A DNA stretch of 64,000 bases from Cryptomeria japonica (Eukaryota; Streptophyta; Pinopsida; Cupressales; Cupressaceae): positions 817,728,396 through 817,792,395 of the forward strand of contig NC_081414.1 of the NCBI RefSeq assembly GCF_030272615.1. The letters are read 5' to 3'. This document shows, piece by piece, positions 47,945 to 58,908 of this stretch (positions are counted from its first letter, which is position 1; every line of letters starts with the position of its first letter). The position numbers were made by a program, and so were the translations under genes. Below the pieces are notes generated by a model. It made no database searches and had not been told where the DNA came from. It worked only from the letters and a program-made list of their open reading frames with translations.

Positions 47945-48949
47945 ATGATGAAGAGGGAAGGTCCTAAGTTCAATAGGGATAACTTCAAAATATGGAAGGA
48001 CAAAATGAAGATTTATATCAAGAGTTTGGTTGCTCAACACTAAAATTATGTTGAGAATGCCTATGTAATCCCTACTGGCACTCTGACCGATGATCAGAAA
48101 AGAGAGATTCAAGAAAATGGGCAAGTCATGGAAGCCCTTATTAGTAGCCTGCTTGATATTGAGTTCATTGATGTACAAGATAAGGACAGTCCTAAGGATG
48201 TTTGGGACACACTAGAAACCATTTATGGCAGTAATGAGCATGTCAAGTAGGCTAAGGAAGAAAGCCTTAGAGGAAAATTTGAAGACATGAGGATGGTTGA
48301 AGGAGAAACCATTCAACAATATGGCATTAGGATCAAGACTATGGTTGGAGATATCAAGAGCACTGGTGAAACAATTTATGATGCCACCGTTGTTAGCAAA
48401 GTTATAAGATCATTGTTACCAGTCTGTGCAATCAGGGTTGCCACTATTCAGGATCTAAGGTCTATCGACAAAACCAAGGTATCTTTAGACTCTATTATTG
48501 CAAAGTTGACTGCATATGAATTGAATAGCTATGATGGTAGTGTTCAGAAGACAGAGTTAGCCTTTAGAGCATCTATTTCTTATGCACCAACCAGAAAAGG
48601 AAAAGAGGTCAGTACCAGTTATGAATCAAGGCCAAGTAGAGATATGGATGATGAGGAGATTCTAATGGAGTTTGAAGCTCTTCTTGCCAAGAGACTTCCA
48701 AAAGGAACCGAAAAATACAAAGGTAAGATTCCTCTAAAATGTTTTCCCTACAATAAGATAGGACATATAGCTGTTAACCATCCTAACAATGACAATAAGG
48801 ATAAATCGAAAAGGTTTAGAAAGTATAAAGGAGGAGGTAGGAGAAATTGTCTTGTTGCAGTGGATGAAGGTGTTACCAATGAAGAATCCGAGGATGAAGA
48901 GAATGAGGACATAGTGTTTGTAGTTGTAAAGGAAGAGGTGTCTACTTAG
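47945..48949 (+). pseudogene. C1 gag (UBN2 type) with degenerate zinc knuckle
   Basis: Starts MMKREGPKFNRDNFKIWKD and includes MVEGETIQQYGIRIKTMVGD and VVSKVIRSLLPV, the UBN2 Gag fold. A TAA replaces Trp in AQHxNYVEN and a TAG sits at VKxAKEES. The knuckle reads CFPYNKIGHIAVNH, having lost two of its Cys ligands. It ends in an acidic tail. Confidence 0.88.
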
Positions 48950-50625
48950 AAAGCCCTTGTCTCTCGCATTGACAACTCTAATGAGTCGATCATTGATAGT
49001 GGGTGTTCTCACCACATGACTGGTGACCGGACAAAGTTTCTGACTTTGGAAGAATATGATGGAGGTATTGTCCGGTTTGGCAATAATGCATCTTGCATGG
49101 TGAAAGGAAAACGATCCATCTCACTGAATGGAAAGAGCAGTGTGGATGACATCTACTGGGTAGAAGGCCTTAAGTACAACCTTTTGAGTGTTTCTCAGCT
49201 GAGTAACAAAGGACTTATTCTAGAATTCAAAGGTGGGGTCTACAAAATAATCAAAAAGAGTGGTGAACTTATTGCCACTGGTAAGAAGAACAAAGGAAAC
49301 CTGTTTCAGCTAAATGCCAAGATTAGTCAGTGCCTGATGGCAAAATTTGATGATAGTTGGATATGGCATAGGAGACTCTATCATATGAATTTTGATAATA
49401 TTGTAAAAGCTAGTAAGATCACGACAGTAAGAGGATTGCCTTTGCTGAACAAACCAGAGAATGTTAGCTTGGGAAGATGTCTTCCTCAACATTCAAAGGT
49501 AAGTTTTTTTCAGCTGAGAACTTACTTTATCTAGTGCACCCTGATCTATGTGGTCCGATGAAAAATAGAAGTATTCAGGGAGATCAGTATTTCATGATCC
49601 TTACCGATGACTGCTCAAGAATTATGTGGGTCACATTCTTGAAAGACAATTCTAAGGCATTTGGAAAGTTAAAGCTTTTAGAGCATTGGTGGAGAAAGAA
49701 AGTGGTAGAAGAATAAAATGCCTAAGAACCAACAGGGAGGTGAATTTACTTCTGATGAGTTCAACAAGTACTATGAAGAGAATGACATCAAGAGGTAGTT
49801 GTCTACCCCAAGGACACCACAGTAGAATGGTATAGCAGAAAGGAATAACAGGATTGTAGTTGAAGTGGCAAGAACTATGTTGATCCAAGGAAATGTAGCT
49901 CACACATTTTGGAGAGAAGTGGTGAGCACTGTAGTCTATACTATGAACCAGGTACTCATCAAGAAAGGTAAAGACAAAACCCCCTATGAGTACTAGAATG
50001 AGAGAACTCCTAATGTGAGTTATTTTAAAGTGTTTGGCAGTAAGTGCTATATCAAGAGAGGTGAGAATTTGAGCAAGTTTGATGCTAAATTTGATGAAGG
50101 AATATTTCTAGGATATTCCACCAAAAGAAAAGCTCTCAAATGCTACAACAACAGGACTCAAAAAATTGTTGAGAGTATCAATGTCAGGGTTGATGAATCC
50201 CCTGAGGAGCCTGAGGAAACCAGTAGCAAGCAAGCAGAAGATGAACCGGGTGTAGCCTTCTAGGAACCAGTTAAGAAGGAAATAAGTTGCAAACACTAGA
50301 AAGACCTCAGTGTTCCTATACTGGTAGAATTTGCAGTAGGTGAAGAAGAAGAGGAAAAGAAAGCGGAACCAACTAGGGTCATTCCTAGGTATGTGAAACT
50401 ACATCATGATCTGAAGCAGATCATAGGAGACAAAGATACAGGGATACTCACAAGGAGAAAGGTGAAAGAAAACTCTTGCATGATTTCAAAATTTGAGCCT
50501 CAGACCACTAGAGAGGCACTTACCAATGAAGATTGGATAAAGGCAATGGAAGAGGAGCTGAACTAGATAGAAAAGAATGCAACATGGTCCTTGGTGCCCA
50601 GACTGAAACACAAGAATGTCATAGG
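48950..50625 (+). pseudogene. C1 protease, integrase and start of RT (left of N2)
   Basis: Protease IIDSGCSHHMTGD (catalytic D-S-G) lies at about 48990-49023. GAG-pre-integrase is LKYNLLSVSQLSNKGL. The HHCC region WHRRLYHMNFDNI leads to a core with VHPDLCGPM, then NRGGEFT in place of DRGGEFT, and NGIAERNNR (Glu). It ends FKVFGSKCYIKRGENLSKFD, FLGYS, then the RT entry at NEDWIKAMEEELN. TAG codons replace Gln in IKRQLSTPRTPQQNG (both positions), Trp in YEYWNE and Gln in EELNQIE. Confidence 0.9.
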
Positions 50626-51435
50626 TGTTAGGGTTCCCATAGATACTAAGAGGGGGAGGTGAATTAGTATCTGGCCGGTATTCAAATTTTCTTTATGATA
50701 AAACATGCAGAACATAAAGTAACAATGTACCGGTATGCAAGAATTAATGTAATAAATAGAATAAAAAACATTCACATGAAAAGAACACCATAACACAAGA
50801 TGTTTAACAAGGAAACCCGGTGTGGGAAAAACCTCGGTGGGATTTGTGACCCACAATATTCACTTACTGGCCAATAAGAGAATATTACTTACAATAGGGG
50901 CCTGCACATGCAGGAAGGCCAATTGCCTAGAGCACACTGCTCAGTGAGAAGTCACACTGACTTACAATGAGGATTATACTAATCCAATATTTTGTACTGC
51001 TTTATAATAGCATCTCCAATGCTAGATTCAGTATCGGTTCTTTCTCTGTTCTTTATATATACCCTTGACCTATAATTCGCACATTAGGTCTGTCTAATAA
51101 TTTTCTTTATGCTCGCTTACCTATAACTACAAATGTCTATAATGATCTCCTTTATATACAAGATTCATTTTACAATTTGCCAAGTCGGCTTGCAATAATA
51201 ATCAAAATATTACATATCAAAAATCCTGTCGGCCTTTGTGCCGGTATACATCTTTTCTTCTGTGTCGGTACTAGTGCTGGTGTAAAGTGGTCTTGTTGAT
51301 GCCGGTGCACTATCTTGCTTGAATAATGCTTTGCCGGTATGATGTCTTGCTGGTGCCATAGGATTGCAAGGTTGCCATCAATGACAAAACCTTCAATCAC
51401 ACACAATGTCTCATTGGAGTGTCCATATGCCAACA
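50626..51435 (-). repeat. 3' LTR of N2
   Basis: Plus strand starts tgttagggttccc and ends atatgccaaca. It is followed by atctccccatttggcattg (PPT on the minus strand, with one purine change). Confidence 0.93.
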
Positions 51436-51652
51436 ATCTCCCCATTTGGCATTGATGGCAACACTCATGAGAAATTCCAAAAAGATGTCCAAAAATGTGT
51501 AGACCAAAAATTTACCAAAAAAAATGAGGGGCTCCCCCTGAGCATATGATCCCTGTGTTTTGAATTTTCTCATCCTACTAGTCCCCCTTTGGCATCAATG
51601 ACAAAGGTTGTCAAGATGTTAGTAGAGTTTGTAGTTATACCAGTCCATAACC

Positions 51653-54600
51653 TCAACCTTGTAGTTGGGTAGTTATTATCTGAAAAAGATTGCCCAAAAT
51701 TAAGTTTATACTATCCATAAACTTTTTGCTATCTCTTATTTTTGTTTTAGTTCTCTTCACAGTGCCGGTGAGATGCTGTAATTGCTCTACCGGTGTTTTA
51801 CTTCCCGGTGTTAATGCCTTTGAGATTTCCTTCCATAGAGATGCTAGATAATCCAATTTTGGACTCAGTTTAGATCTCAAGTGTTTTGGCTTATTTATTA
51901 TTGTCTCTTTCTCTTTCTCCTATTTAAGTAATTCTGTCTCAAAATTTTCTAACTTATCTTCAAAAATAGATAATGAATCCGGTGAGTTGACAAAATTGTC
52001 TGCAAGCTTGTTTATCTCTTCCTGTGTCTTGCTTATTTTCTTGTCTATATCTATAGTCAGGAAGTTTGTTTTGCATGTGTCTTTGTACAGGTTTTTGTAC
52101 TCTTTTAACAAACTACACAGTTCCAGTAGAAGTGTGTCAAAATCTTTGTTACACTTCTTAATTTCTTCCTCAAAGAATTTCTGTTTCTCCTTTTCTACAA
52201 TGTTCTTTACAGATTCTACCTTTATTTTCTCAATATTTCTAGAGATGTATTTACATAATGTATCCAACTATCCTAAAGAATCTTTATTATCTATATTAAA
52301 ATTAGGAGCAATTTTTTTTAAAATTGGTATTGAATCATCTATTGCTTTGTAAGCTTGTGAACTATAGTCAGTTATTTTCTTGATGGATTCAGGTAATACC
52401 TCAGTCACATTTGTTGACTTTGATGGTGACCCAATAAACTGAGTACCGATGGTAGTGACCATGCTTGTATTGACCTTTGGCAGGTCAGTTTGTGTCTACA
52501 TTTCCTTTAGCACTGGTTTTCCTGCTTCATTGCTTACCGGTGACATCTATTCTGGAGCCTTTAGCTTTGTCGGTTTCTTTGTTTGTGCTTCAGATTCCAT
52601 CTTTTTCCCTGTATCCACTGCCGATTGCTCTGTATTTCCTATTACCAGAGGCTCTTTGGCCATATCTAATTTTTCACTTGGGTCTTTATCAACTGTTATG
52701 TTGATCTTTTGGGTATCAACATTTACAGTGAATAGGACTTCAGGATTTGTATTGCTATCCTCTGCATCCATGCTTTCAGCTGCCGGTTGGTTTTCAGGGA
52801 TTGCAATTTTTACAGGTGGAGGTAGGTTATCTTTAACCTTTATGCTTGGAGGTCCATCGACTTTCCCTTTCCATTTGTCCTTATCCTTCTGATATACCTT
52901 AATAGGCTTGGGATTCCTATATTTTTCTTGTTTTTCTTTTTCAACCAAAAATATGTCCCAACCATCTTCTGTTTCCTCTTAAACCTCTGTAAATCTACTT
53001 GCCATCAGTGAAATATGCCGGTGTGCCATGGAAAAAACTATCTGGTTGGCCTGAGCTATCAGATCATCAATTTCTTTTGGGGAATTTAACAGATATACAG
53101 CAAGTAGTTTTTCTACTTTTATTTTCTTGTCCAGTTCAATTACTCCTTGCCTTCTGGCCTCAAGTCTTTTGTATAAGTCATCAGGAATTTCATTTATGAC
53201 TTCCATCAAAACCTTTTTAAACATGTCCATGTGTGGTATTACACTCTCCTCAACTTGCCCTTTCTCATCAGCCGATAGAGTGTCATAAATTTTCTTTATG
53301 TTCTTCAGTTTTCCTTCCTTTGTGATCTCATTTAACAAAATGTCTAGAAGTGCCAAGTCATTTTTTGCCTTTTTCTTTTTCTTAGGAGTCAGCTTCCTTT
53401 TAGGTGTGACCTTTCTGACCGGAGATCCCACAGCTTGTTGCTTCTGCCTTGTCCTTCTAGGTGAAGGAGTGGTTGCCGGTGAGGGATCTCTTTTCCTAAC
53501 AACTCTTTTAAAAGTTGTTGGCATATCTCCTTCTGAAGAAGTACCTATCGGTGATAGATGAGCTTCAAGTTGTGGGGCTGCCAACTCATCTTTAGTTATG
53601 CTAGTTTTCTTTAATACATCTTCCTAAATGGATTTTTCTTGTCTGGATCCTTTCCTCACAACTGCCTCAACCTTTTTCACTCTTTTCTTTGATTGAATTT
53701 GGCTTTCTATGGTTTCAGCACTACCAAATATTTCTTCTTTAGGTTCATTGGGGGCTTCCAGAAGTGCTTTGGCATAAGTTTCAACTATGTGGTCATCTGT
53801 TTCATAGCCCATTTCTGTTACCCAGATTGTCCTGGGGATGACTGCTTCCATCCATATTTCATCCTTTTTGATAACAAAGCATATATCATCTTTGTATTTG
53901 TCTACAATCTTCTATGATAACCTTGTCCTTTTCTTCATTTTCATCTTTAGTGCTTGGAAAAAGTCATGAATGTTGTTTTCCTTATTCTCACCCATGGTAT
54001 TGAATAGTTCTATCAATTGCTTTCCTACTGGTATGTCATATCTGAATTCTTTATATCCTATACTGGGAACTTGTTTTGTTATATGAAGCATTAGACACAC
54101 TAACATATTTCCAAATCTGAAGGTTCCTTTCTTATCCTTCTTTATCTTTCCAAGGTTGTCTATCAGTTCATCCTTTAGCCATTCATAGATGTCAATTTTT
54201 GCATTGTTGGTTATTATGTCATAAGCACTCTTAATGCATAAACTTGAAATTGAGTTGAGTCTATTGGCATGAGTGGCTTTGTAACCTAATATCGTGCTTA
54301 TGAATCTCACATTTGTATCCTTTACATCATTAACCCTTAAAGATCTTTTATCAGATGTTGCACCTGTTAGGTCAATGACTAAATCATTTGAAACTTTCTT
54401 GTTTTTATCTGGTCTTTTACCGGTGGCCGATAACCCTGTGATAGCCTTTACCGCTTGCTTGGTGATCTTATGAATTGCATCTAACCAGAAAAATTCTCCA
54501 TGAACTCTACTTAACACTATCCTAATCACATCCTTAGGAAATTCAGGAATACTAAGGATTTTTGTGAATCCTAGGGTTTCAATGATTTTGTGTTCAGCTT

Positions 54601-54859
54601 TGATATTGCCGGTATCATCACATATCTCAGTTTTGTACATGGTTTTGATTTCCTCATCTCCTAGCTCTTCAATATTGCAGTGAATATACATTCTAGGGTC
54701 TTCAGCATATACAACACCTTTAGGGATTTGAGAGAATGCACCTAAGGTATCATCTTTCTTTGCTATTTTGGGGACCAACTGAAATACGGGTCTAGGTCTT
54801 TTAATTACTTTCACAACAATAGGGTTCGCTATGTATTCAATTGCAGAGGTGGATGCCAT
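51653..54859 (-). pseudogene. N2 ORF-B: about 1,069-codon accessory protein, unknown function
   Basis: Starts MASTSAIEYIANPIVVKVIK at 54859 and keeps one frame to 51653, interrupted only by about seven stops and no frameshift. Residues 1-315 look globular (VVYAEDPRMYIHCNIEELGD; YEWLKDELIDNLGKIKKDKK; FRFGNMLVCLMLHI). About 420-510 is Pro/Ser/Lys rich with a nuclear-localisation-like KRKLTPKKKKKAK. About 510-625 is helical (LEARRQGVIELDKKIKVEKL). After a TAA shared with N1 (52979-52981) a charged linker and a coiled-coil tail follow (QKFFEEEIKKCNKDFDTLLL). The first stop (53909-53911) is TAG where N1 has Gln. No RT, transposase, protease or envelope motif was recognised. Weak resemblance to plant Transposase_32-type domains around residues 205-265 is unproven. 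Confidence 0.85.
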
Positions 54860-54993
54860 GATAAAATACCTTTTTCTGTCTTGGATGAATGATTGCCTAG
54901 AGTGTGCTTGCTTCTTGCTTGAAATGCCTTAGCTCGGAAATCTTCGCGCTCTCTGAAAGTTTGAAATCATGGTGAAATGAAATGGAGCCAAAA

Positions 54994-55007
54994 CCTTATT
55001 TTATAAA
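54994..55007 (-). promoter_or_regulatory. TATA-like box upstream of N2 ORF-B
   Basis: TTTATAAAATAAGG on the minus strand about 140 nt before the ORF-B ATG at 54859, followed by TTTTGGCTCC as in N1. It is a candidate internal promoter with a leader of about 110 nt. Confidence 0.5.
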
Positions 55008-55161
55008 GTCTTTTTCGCTACCTACCACATTAATTGCATGCTGGTAATGTATTCACTTAACTTTATTTTCCGGTAATAATTGATTTTCAAAAAAAAAAAA
55101 ATTTAACCGAGGGAATAATAGCACGTGTCATTAGATTGCCAAACCCTCAAGACAATTTTCT

Positions 55162-56342
55162 TCAATTAGATGAACAGCTTCTTGCCAGTGGAGCACTGCT
55201 CTGTCCTGCTGGTGGAGCATCACATTGTCCTACCGGTGGAGCATTTGTTGGTTCAACCGGTGGAGGAGTATTCCCAATATTTAGATCAGCTTTTCTAATC
55301 CATTTCTTTGAGAATTCTTGCTTAACCTCTTCAATTTTTTCTTTACCTTTCAAGCTAGCATTTTTGTTGTCTATCGGTGTACCTTTACTTCTACAAAATT
55401 TAGCAATATGCCCAATCTTGTGACATGCATAACAAGTTACATTATTTTTCTGAATAGCTTTCCCATAACCTATGCCAGTTTGTGTTCTGCATTGATTTGA
55501 TAAATGTCCAAATCTTCCACAAACATAACATCTTACATTCATTATGTAGTTTTCAGAGTTATGACCAACTTTGTTGCATTTGGAGCATTGACCGGTGGGA
55601 GGATTGATATTCTGATAATTCCTAGATCTACATTCATTTGCCCTATGACCATATTTATTACAGTTAAAGCATTTTCCATTGAATTTATAAGTATTAGGAG
55701 GTCTTACCGGTTTGCTATGATCCTGAGTATTTGCAATACTGGAGCTTTCTCCAACTTCAAATCCAATTCCAGAAGTGTCACCTTTGGGTTTTTGATTCTT
55801 CAATAAGGTACTAAGTTCTTCTGAGCTTTTCTTGAATTTTTCTTTATGTTGATTTGCAGTTTCCAATTCCCTTTCCAATATTTCTTTTTGTCTCATTAGT
55901 TCATTCGAGTCATTCTGAGTATGCATCAGATCCATCTTCAACATGTCATTTTCATAGCTATTGTGTTCTCATTTGCTGCATCACTTAGTCTTTTGGTCAA
56001 TTCTTCTTCATTTTTCTTTCTGTCCTCAATCTCTTTGCAAAATCTCATAGTCATATCCTGCATTTCATTTTTTGTTGTCATGTTCTCTTGTTTCAACTTG
56101 CTTATCATATCATTAAGTGATTCCTTTTCATCATTCTCATTTTGCAATTTTTCACAAAGTTCTCTTCTCTTATTTCTTGTAACAGTAAGATTTTCTTGAA
56201 GTGCCTGAATGATATCCTGAGCTACTTTTAAATCATCTTCTAATTTGCTATTTTTCAACTTCTCTGCATCATAGTCAATAAGAGCTCCTTCAAGTTGCTT
56301 CATCAGATTTTCCATCTTTACCAGTTTAAAGATCTTCCTCAA
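55162..56342 (-). pseudogene. N2 ORF-A: Gag-like coiled coil plus four CCHC knuckles
   Basis: Starts near 56342 or, by comparison with N1, at MENLMKQLEGALIDYDAEKL (about 56315). A long coiled coil (NKRRELCEKLQNENDEKESL; MRFCKEIEDRKKNEEELTKR) continues after a frameshift near 55940 with RQKEILERELETANQHKEKF and SSEELSTLLKNQKPKGDTSG. Four knuckles follow: CFNCNKYGHRANEC, CSKCNKVGHNSENY (last Cys lost), CYVCGRFGHLSNQC and CYACHKIGHIAKFC. The tail is Pro/Ala rich. It resembles the C-terminal half of Sirevirus-like Copia Gag without UBN2. Probable role is RNA binding and particle formation (inference). Confidence 0.85.
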
Positions 56343-56386
56343 GCTGTTAGGCTACTGAAAATAGAGGACCAGGCTCTGATACCAAT

Positions 56387-57194
56387 TGTTAGGGTTCCCA
56401 CAGATACTAAGAGGGGGGGTGAATCAATATCTGACCGGTATTCAAATTTTCTTTATGATAAAACATGCAGAACATAAAGTAACAGTGTACCGATATGCAA
56501 GAATTAATGTAATAAATAGAATCAAAAACATTCACATGAAAAGAACACCATAACACAAGATGTTTAATGAGGAAACCCGGTGTGGGAAAACCTCAGTGGG
56601 ATTTGTGACCCACAATATTCACTTACTGGCCAATAAGAGAATATTACTTACAATAGGGGCCTGCACATGTAGGAAGGCCAATTTCCTAGAGCACACTGCT
56701 CAGTGAGAAGTCACACTGACTTACAATGAGGATTATACCAATCCAATATTCTGTATTGCTTTATAATAGCATCTCCAATGCTAGATTCAGTACCGGTTCT
56801 TGCTCTGTTCTTTATATATACCCTTGACCTATAATTCGCACATTAGGTCTGTCTAATAATTTTCTTTATGCTCGCTTACCTATAACTACAAATGTCTATA
56901 ATGATCTCCTTTATATACAAGAGTCATTTTACAATTTGCCAAGTCAGCTTACAATAATAATCAAAATATTACATATCAAAAATCCTGTCAGCCTTTGTGC
57001 TGGTATACATCTTTTTTTCTGTGCCGGTGCCGGTGCTAGTGTAAAGTGGTCTTGTTGATGCTGGTGCACTATCTTGCTTGAATAATGCTTTTCTGATATG
57101 ATGTCTTGCCGGTGCCATACGATTGCAAGGTTTCCATCAATGACAAAACCTTCAATCACACACAATGTCTCATTGGAGTGTCCATATGCCAACA
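56387..57194 (-). repeat. 5' LTR of N2
   Basis: Plus strand starts tgttagggttccc and ends atatgccaaca, next to TSD ATAGG. The initiator-Met PBS TTGGTATCAGAGCC is on the minus strand at 56373-56386. In element direction it carries CCCACTGAGGTTTTCCCACA and GATTCACCCCCCCTCT, both parallel to C1 LTR motifs. Confidence 0.93.
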
Positions 57195-57199
57195 ATAGG

Positions 57200-58604
57200 T
57201 ACCAAATGGGTCTTCAAGAATAAGTTGAATGAAGAAGGCATAGTGGTAAGGAACAAGGCAAGACTTGTATGCAAGGGATATGCTCAGGAAGAGGGAGAAG
57301 ACTATGCAGAAACCTTTGCCCCAGTGGCAAGACTGGAAGGTGTCTAAATGCTACTTGCATTTGCAGTGTTCAAGGGATTCAAGGTATACCAGATGGATGT
57401 GAAGTCTGCATTCTTGAATGGAATCCTAGAAGAAGAAGTGTATATTGAGCAACCAGATGGGTTTGCTTTGTCAAAATATATTAACATTGTGTGTAGATTA
57501 CACAAGGCCCTGTATGGATTGAAACAAGAACCAAGGGCATGGTATGAATGGTTACACTCTCATCTTGTGAATATAGGATTTCAGAGAACAAGTGAGGACA
57601 ACAACATCTACTTGAAATCTAAAGGTGATCAGATACTGATCTGTGAAGTATTTTTAGATGACATAATCTTCGGAGGAGATGATGAAATGAGTCATGCATT
57701 TGTAAATGAAATGAAGAAAGAGTTTGAGATGTCTCTAATTGGAGAGATAAGGTTCTTCATTGGTCTACAAACTGAGTAGACGAAGGAGGGTATCTTCATT
57801 ACCTAGTCCAAGTATGTCAAAGAGGTATTGAAGACCTTTGGCATGGAGGAGAGAAAACTGGTTGGAACACTAATGGTGACTAGCTACAAACTAACAAAGG
57901 AGGATGATACAACATTGGTGGATGAGAAGGAGTATCGGTTGATGATCAGTAAGCTACACTATGTGGTGCACAACAAACCGGATATTTCTCATATAGTGGG
58001 CATAGTGGCCCGTTCTCAGAAGAGTCCAAGAGAATCCCACTTGGTAGCGGTAAAGAGGATTCTTAGATATCTGAAAGGGATAGTTGATTATGGATTGTGG
58101 TATCCATATAATGGCAACTTTGATCTCAAAGTGTTTACTAATGCAGATTGGGCAGGTAATGTGGATGACTAGAAGAGTACAACCAGTGGAGAGTTCTTCC
58201 TTAGTGGGAAACTCGTCTCATGGACAAGTAAGAAGTAGAGCTGTATTTCCTAGTGTACAGCTGAAGCAGAGTATGTGGCAGCATTTATGAACTACACTTG
58301 GGCAATCTAGATGAAGCATGTACTAGATGGCTTCAAAGTGACTATATCTGAACCGGTGAGTATTTTCTGTGATAATACTAGTGCAATCAATATTTCCAAA
58401 AATCCGGTATTGCATGCTAGGACCAAGCATATTGAGCTCAAGTATCATTTATTGAGAGAAAAGGTTCAGAGTAAAGAGGTTATATTAAAACATGTTTCTA
58501 GTAAGGAGCAGCTAGCAGACATATTCACTAAGCCCTTACCGAAGACTACATTTACCTATTTGAGAGGTAAATTAGGGGTTCTGCCCCTTCATGAAGTGAA
58601 CTAA
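57200..58604 (+). pseudogene. C1 reverse transcriptase and RNase H (right of N2)
   Basis: Resumes with [13 protein letters not shown], then [20 protein letters not shown] and [29 protein letters not shown] replaces the usual YVDD. RNase H reads NADWAGNVDD, TAEAEYVA, CDNTSAINISKNPV and HARTKHIELKYHLLREK, ending ADIFTKPLP. Stops fall where relatives have Gln, Arg or Trp (for example KKxSCISxCTAEAEY, both TAG). Confidence 0.92.
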
Positions 58605-58908
58605 AGTTGTGTGCTCCACATCAGTCAAGTACTACTGTGTCAGATCTTACATGATTGATGTGTTGAAGGATGCTACTCCATATGGGGAGCAACATAGTGG
58701 AGATTGGAAGCTTGTGCCTCCACTTTGGCATTGTTGTCAAAGGGGGAGAAGATATATTGTTTGGAGAGAAGATGTTGAGCATATACACACTGATCAGTCC
58801 AGGTAATGGTGATCCTTTAAGTTGCATAGGTATAGTGTCAACTGGTGTATACATTTTTAATTGAGAAATGATTCATTGAGTATTGCCATCAATGCCAAAG
58901 GGGGAGAT
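58605..58908 (+). other. C1 3' untranslated region and polypurine tract
   Basis: About 300 bp after the RNase H stop. aatgccaaagggggagat at 58891-58908 is the polypurine tract, directly followed by the LTR TGTTGGC. The N elements have the same tract. Confidence 0.85.

Larger units (their letters stand above)
50626..57194 (-). mobile_element. Non-autonomous LTR element N2 (same family as N1)
   Basis: 6,569 bp with TSD ATAGG at 50621-50625 and 57195-57199, inserted in the RT of C1. LTRs are 50626-51435 and 56387-57194, differing by about 4 percent in the first 430 bp by hand. The internal 4,951 bp carries ORF-A (55162-56342) and ORF-B (51653-54859) and nothing else. No pol motif was found. It is better preserved than N1: ORF-B keeps a single frame for its whole length. 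Confidence 0.94.

Noticed and set aside
51653-54859. ORF-B as an envelope-like protein
   Set aside because: No signal peptide, transmembrane helix or glycosylation-rich region is visible. The protein is hydrophilic with a nuclear-localisation-like stretch and coiled coils.
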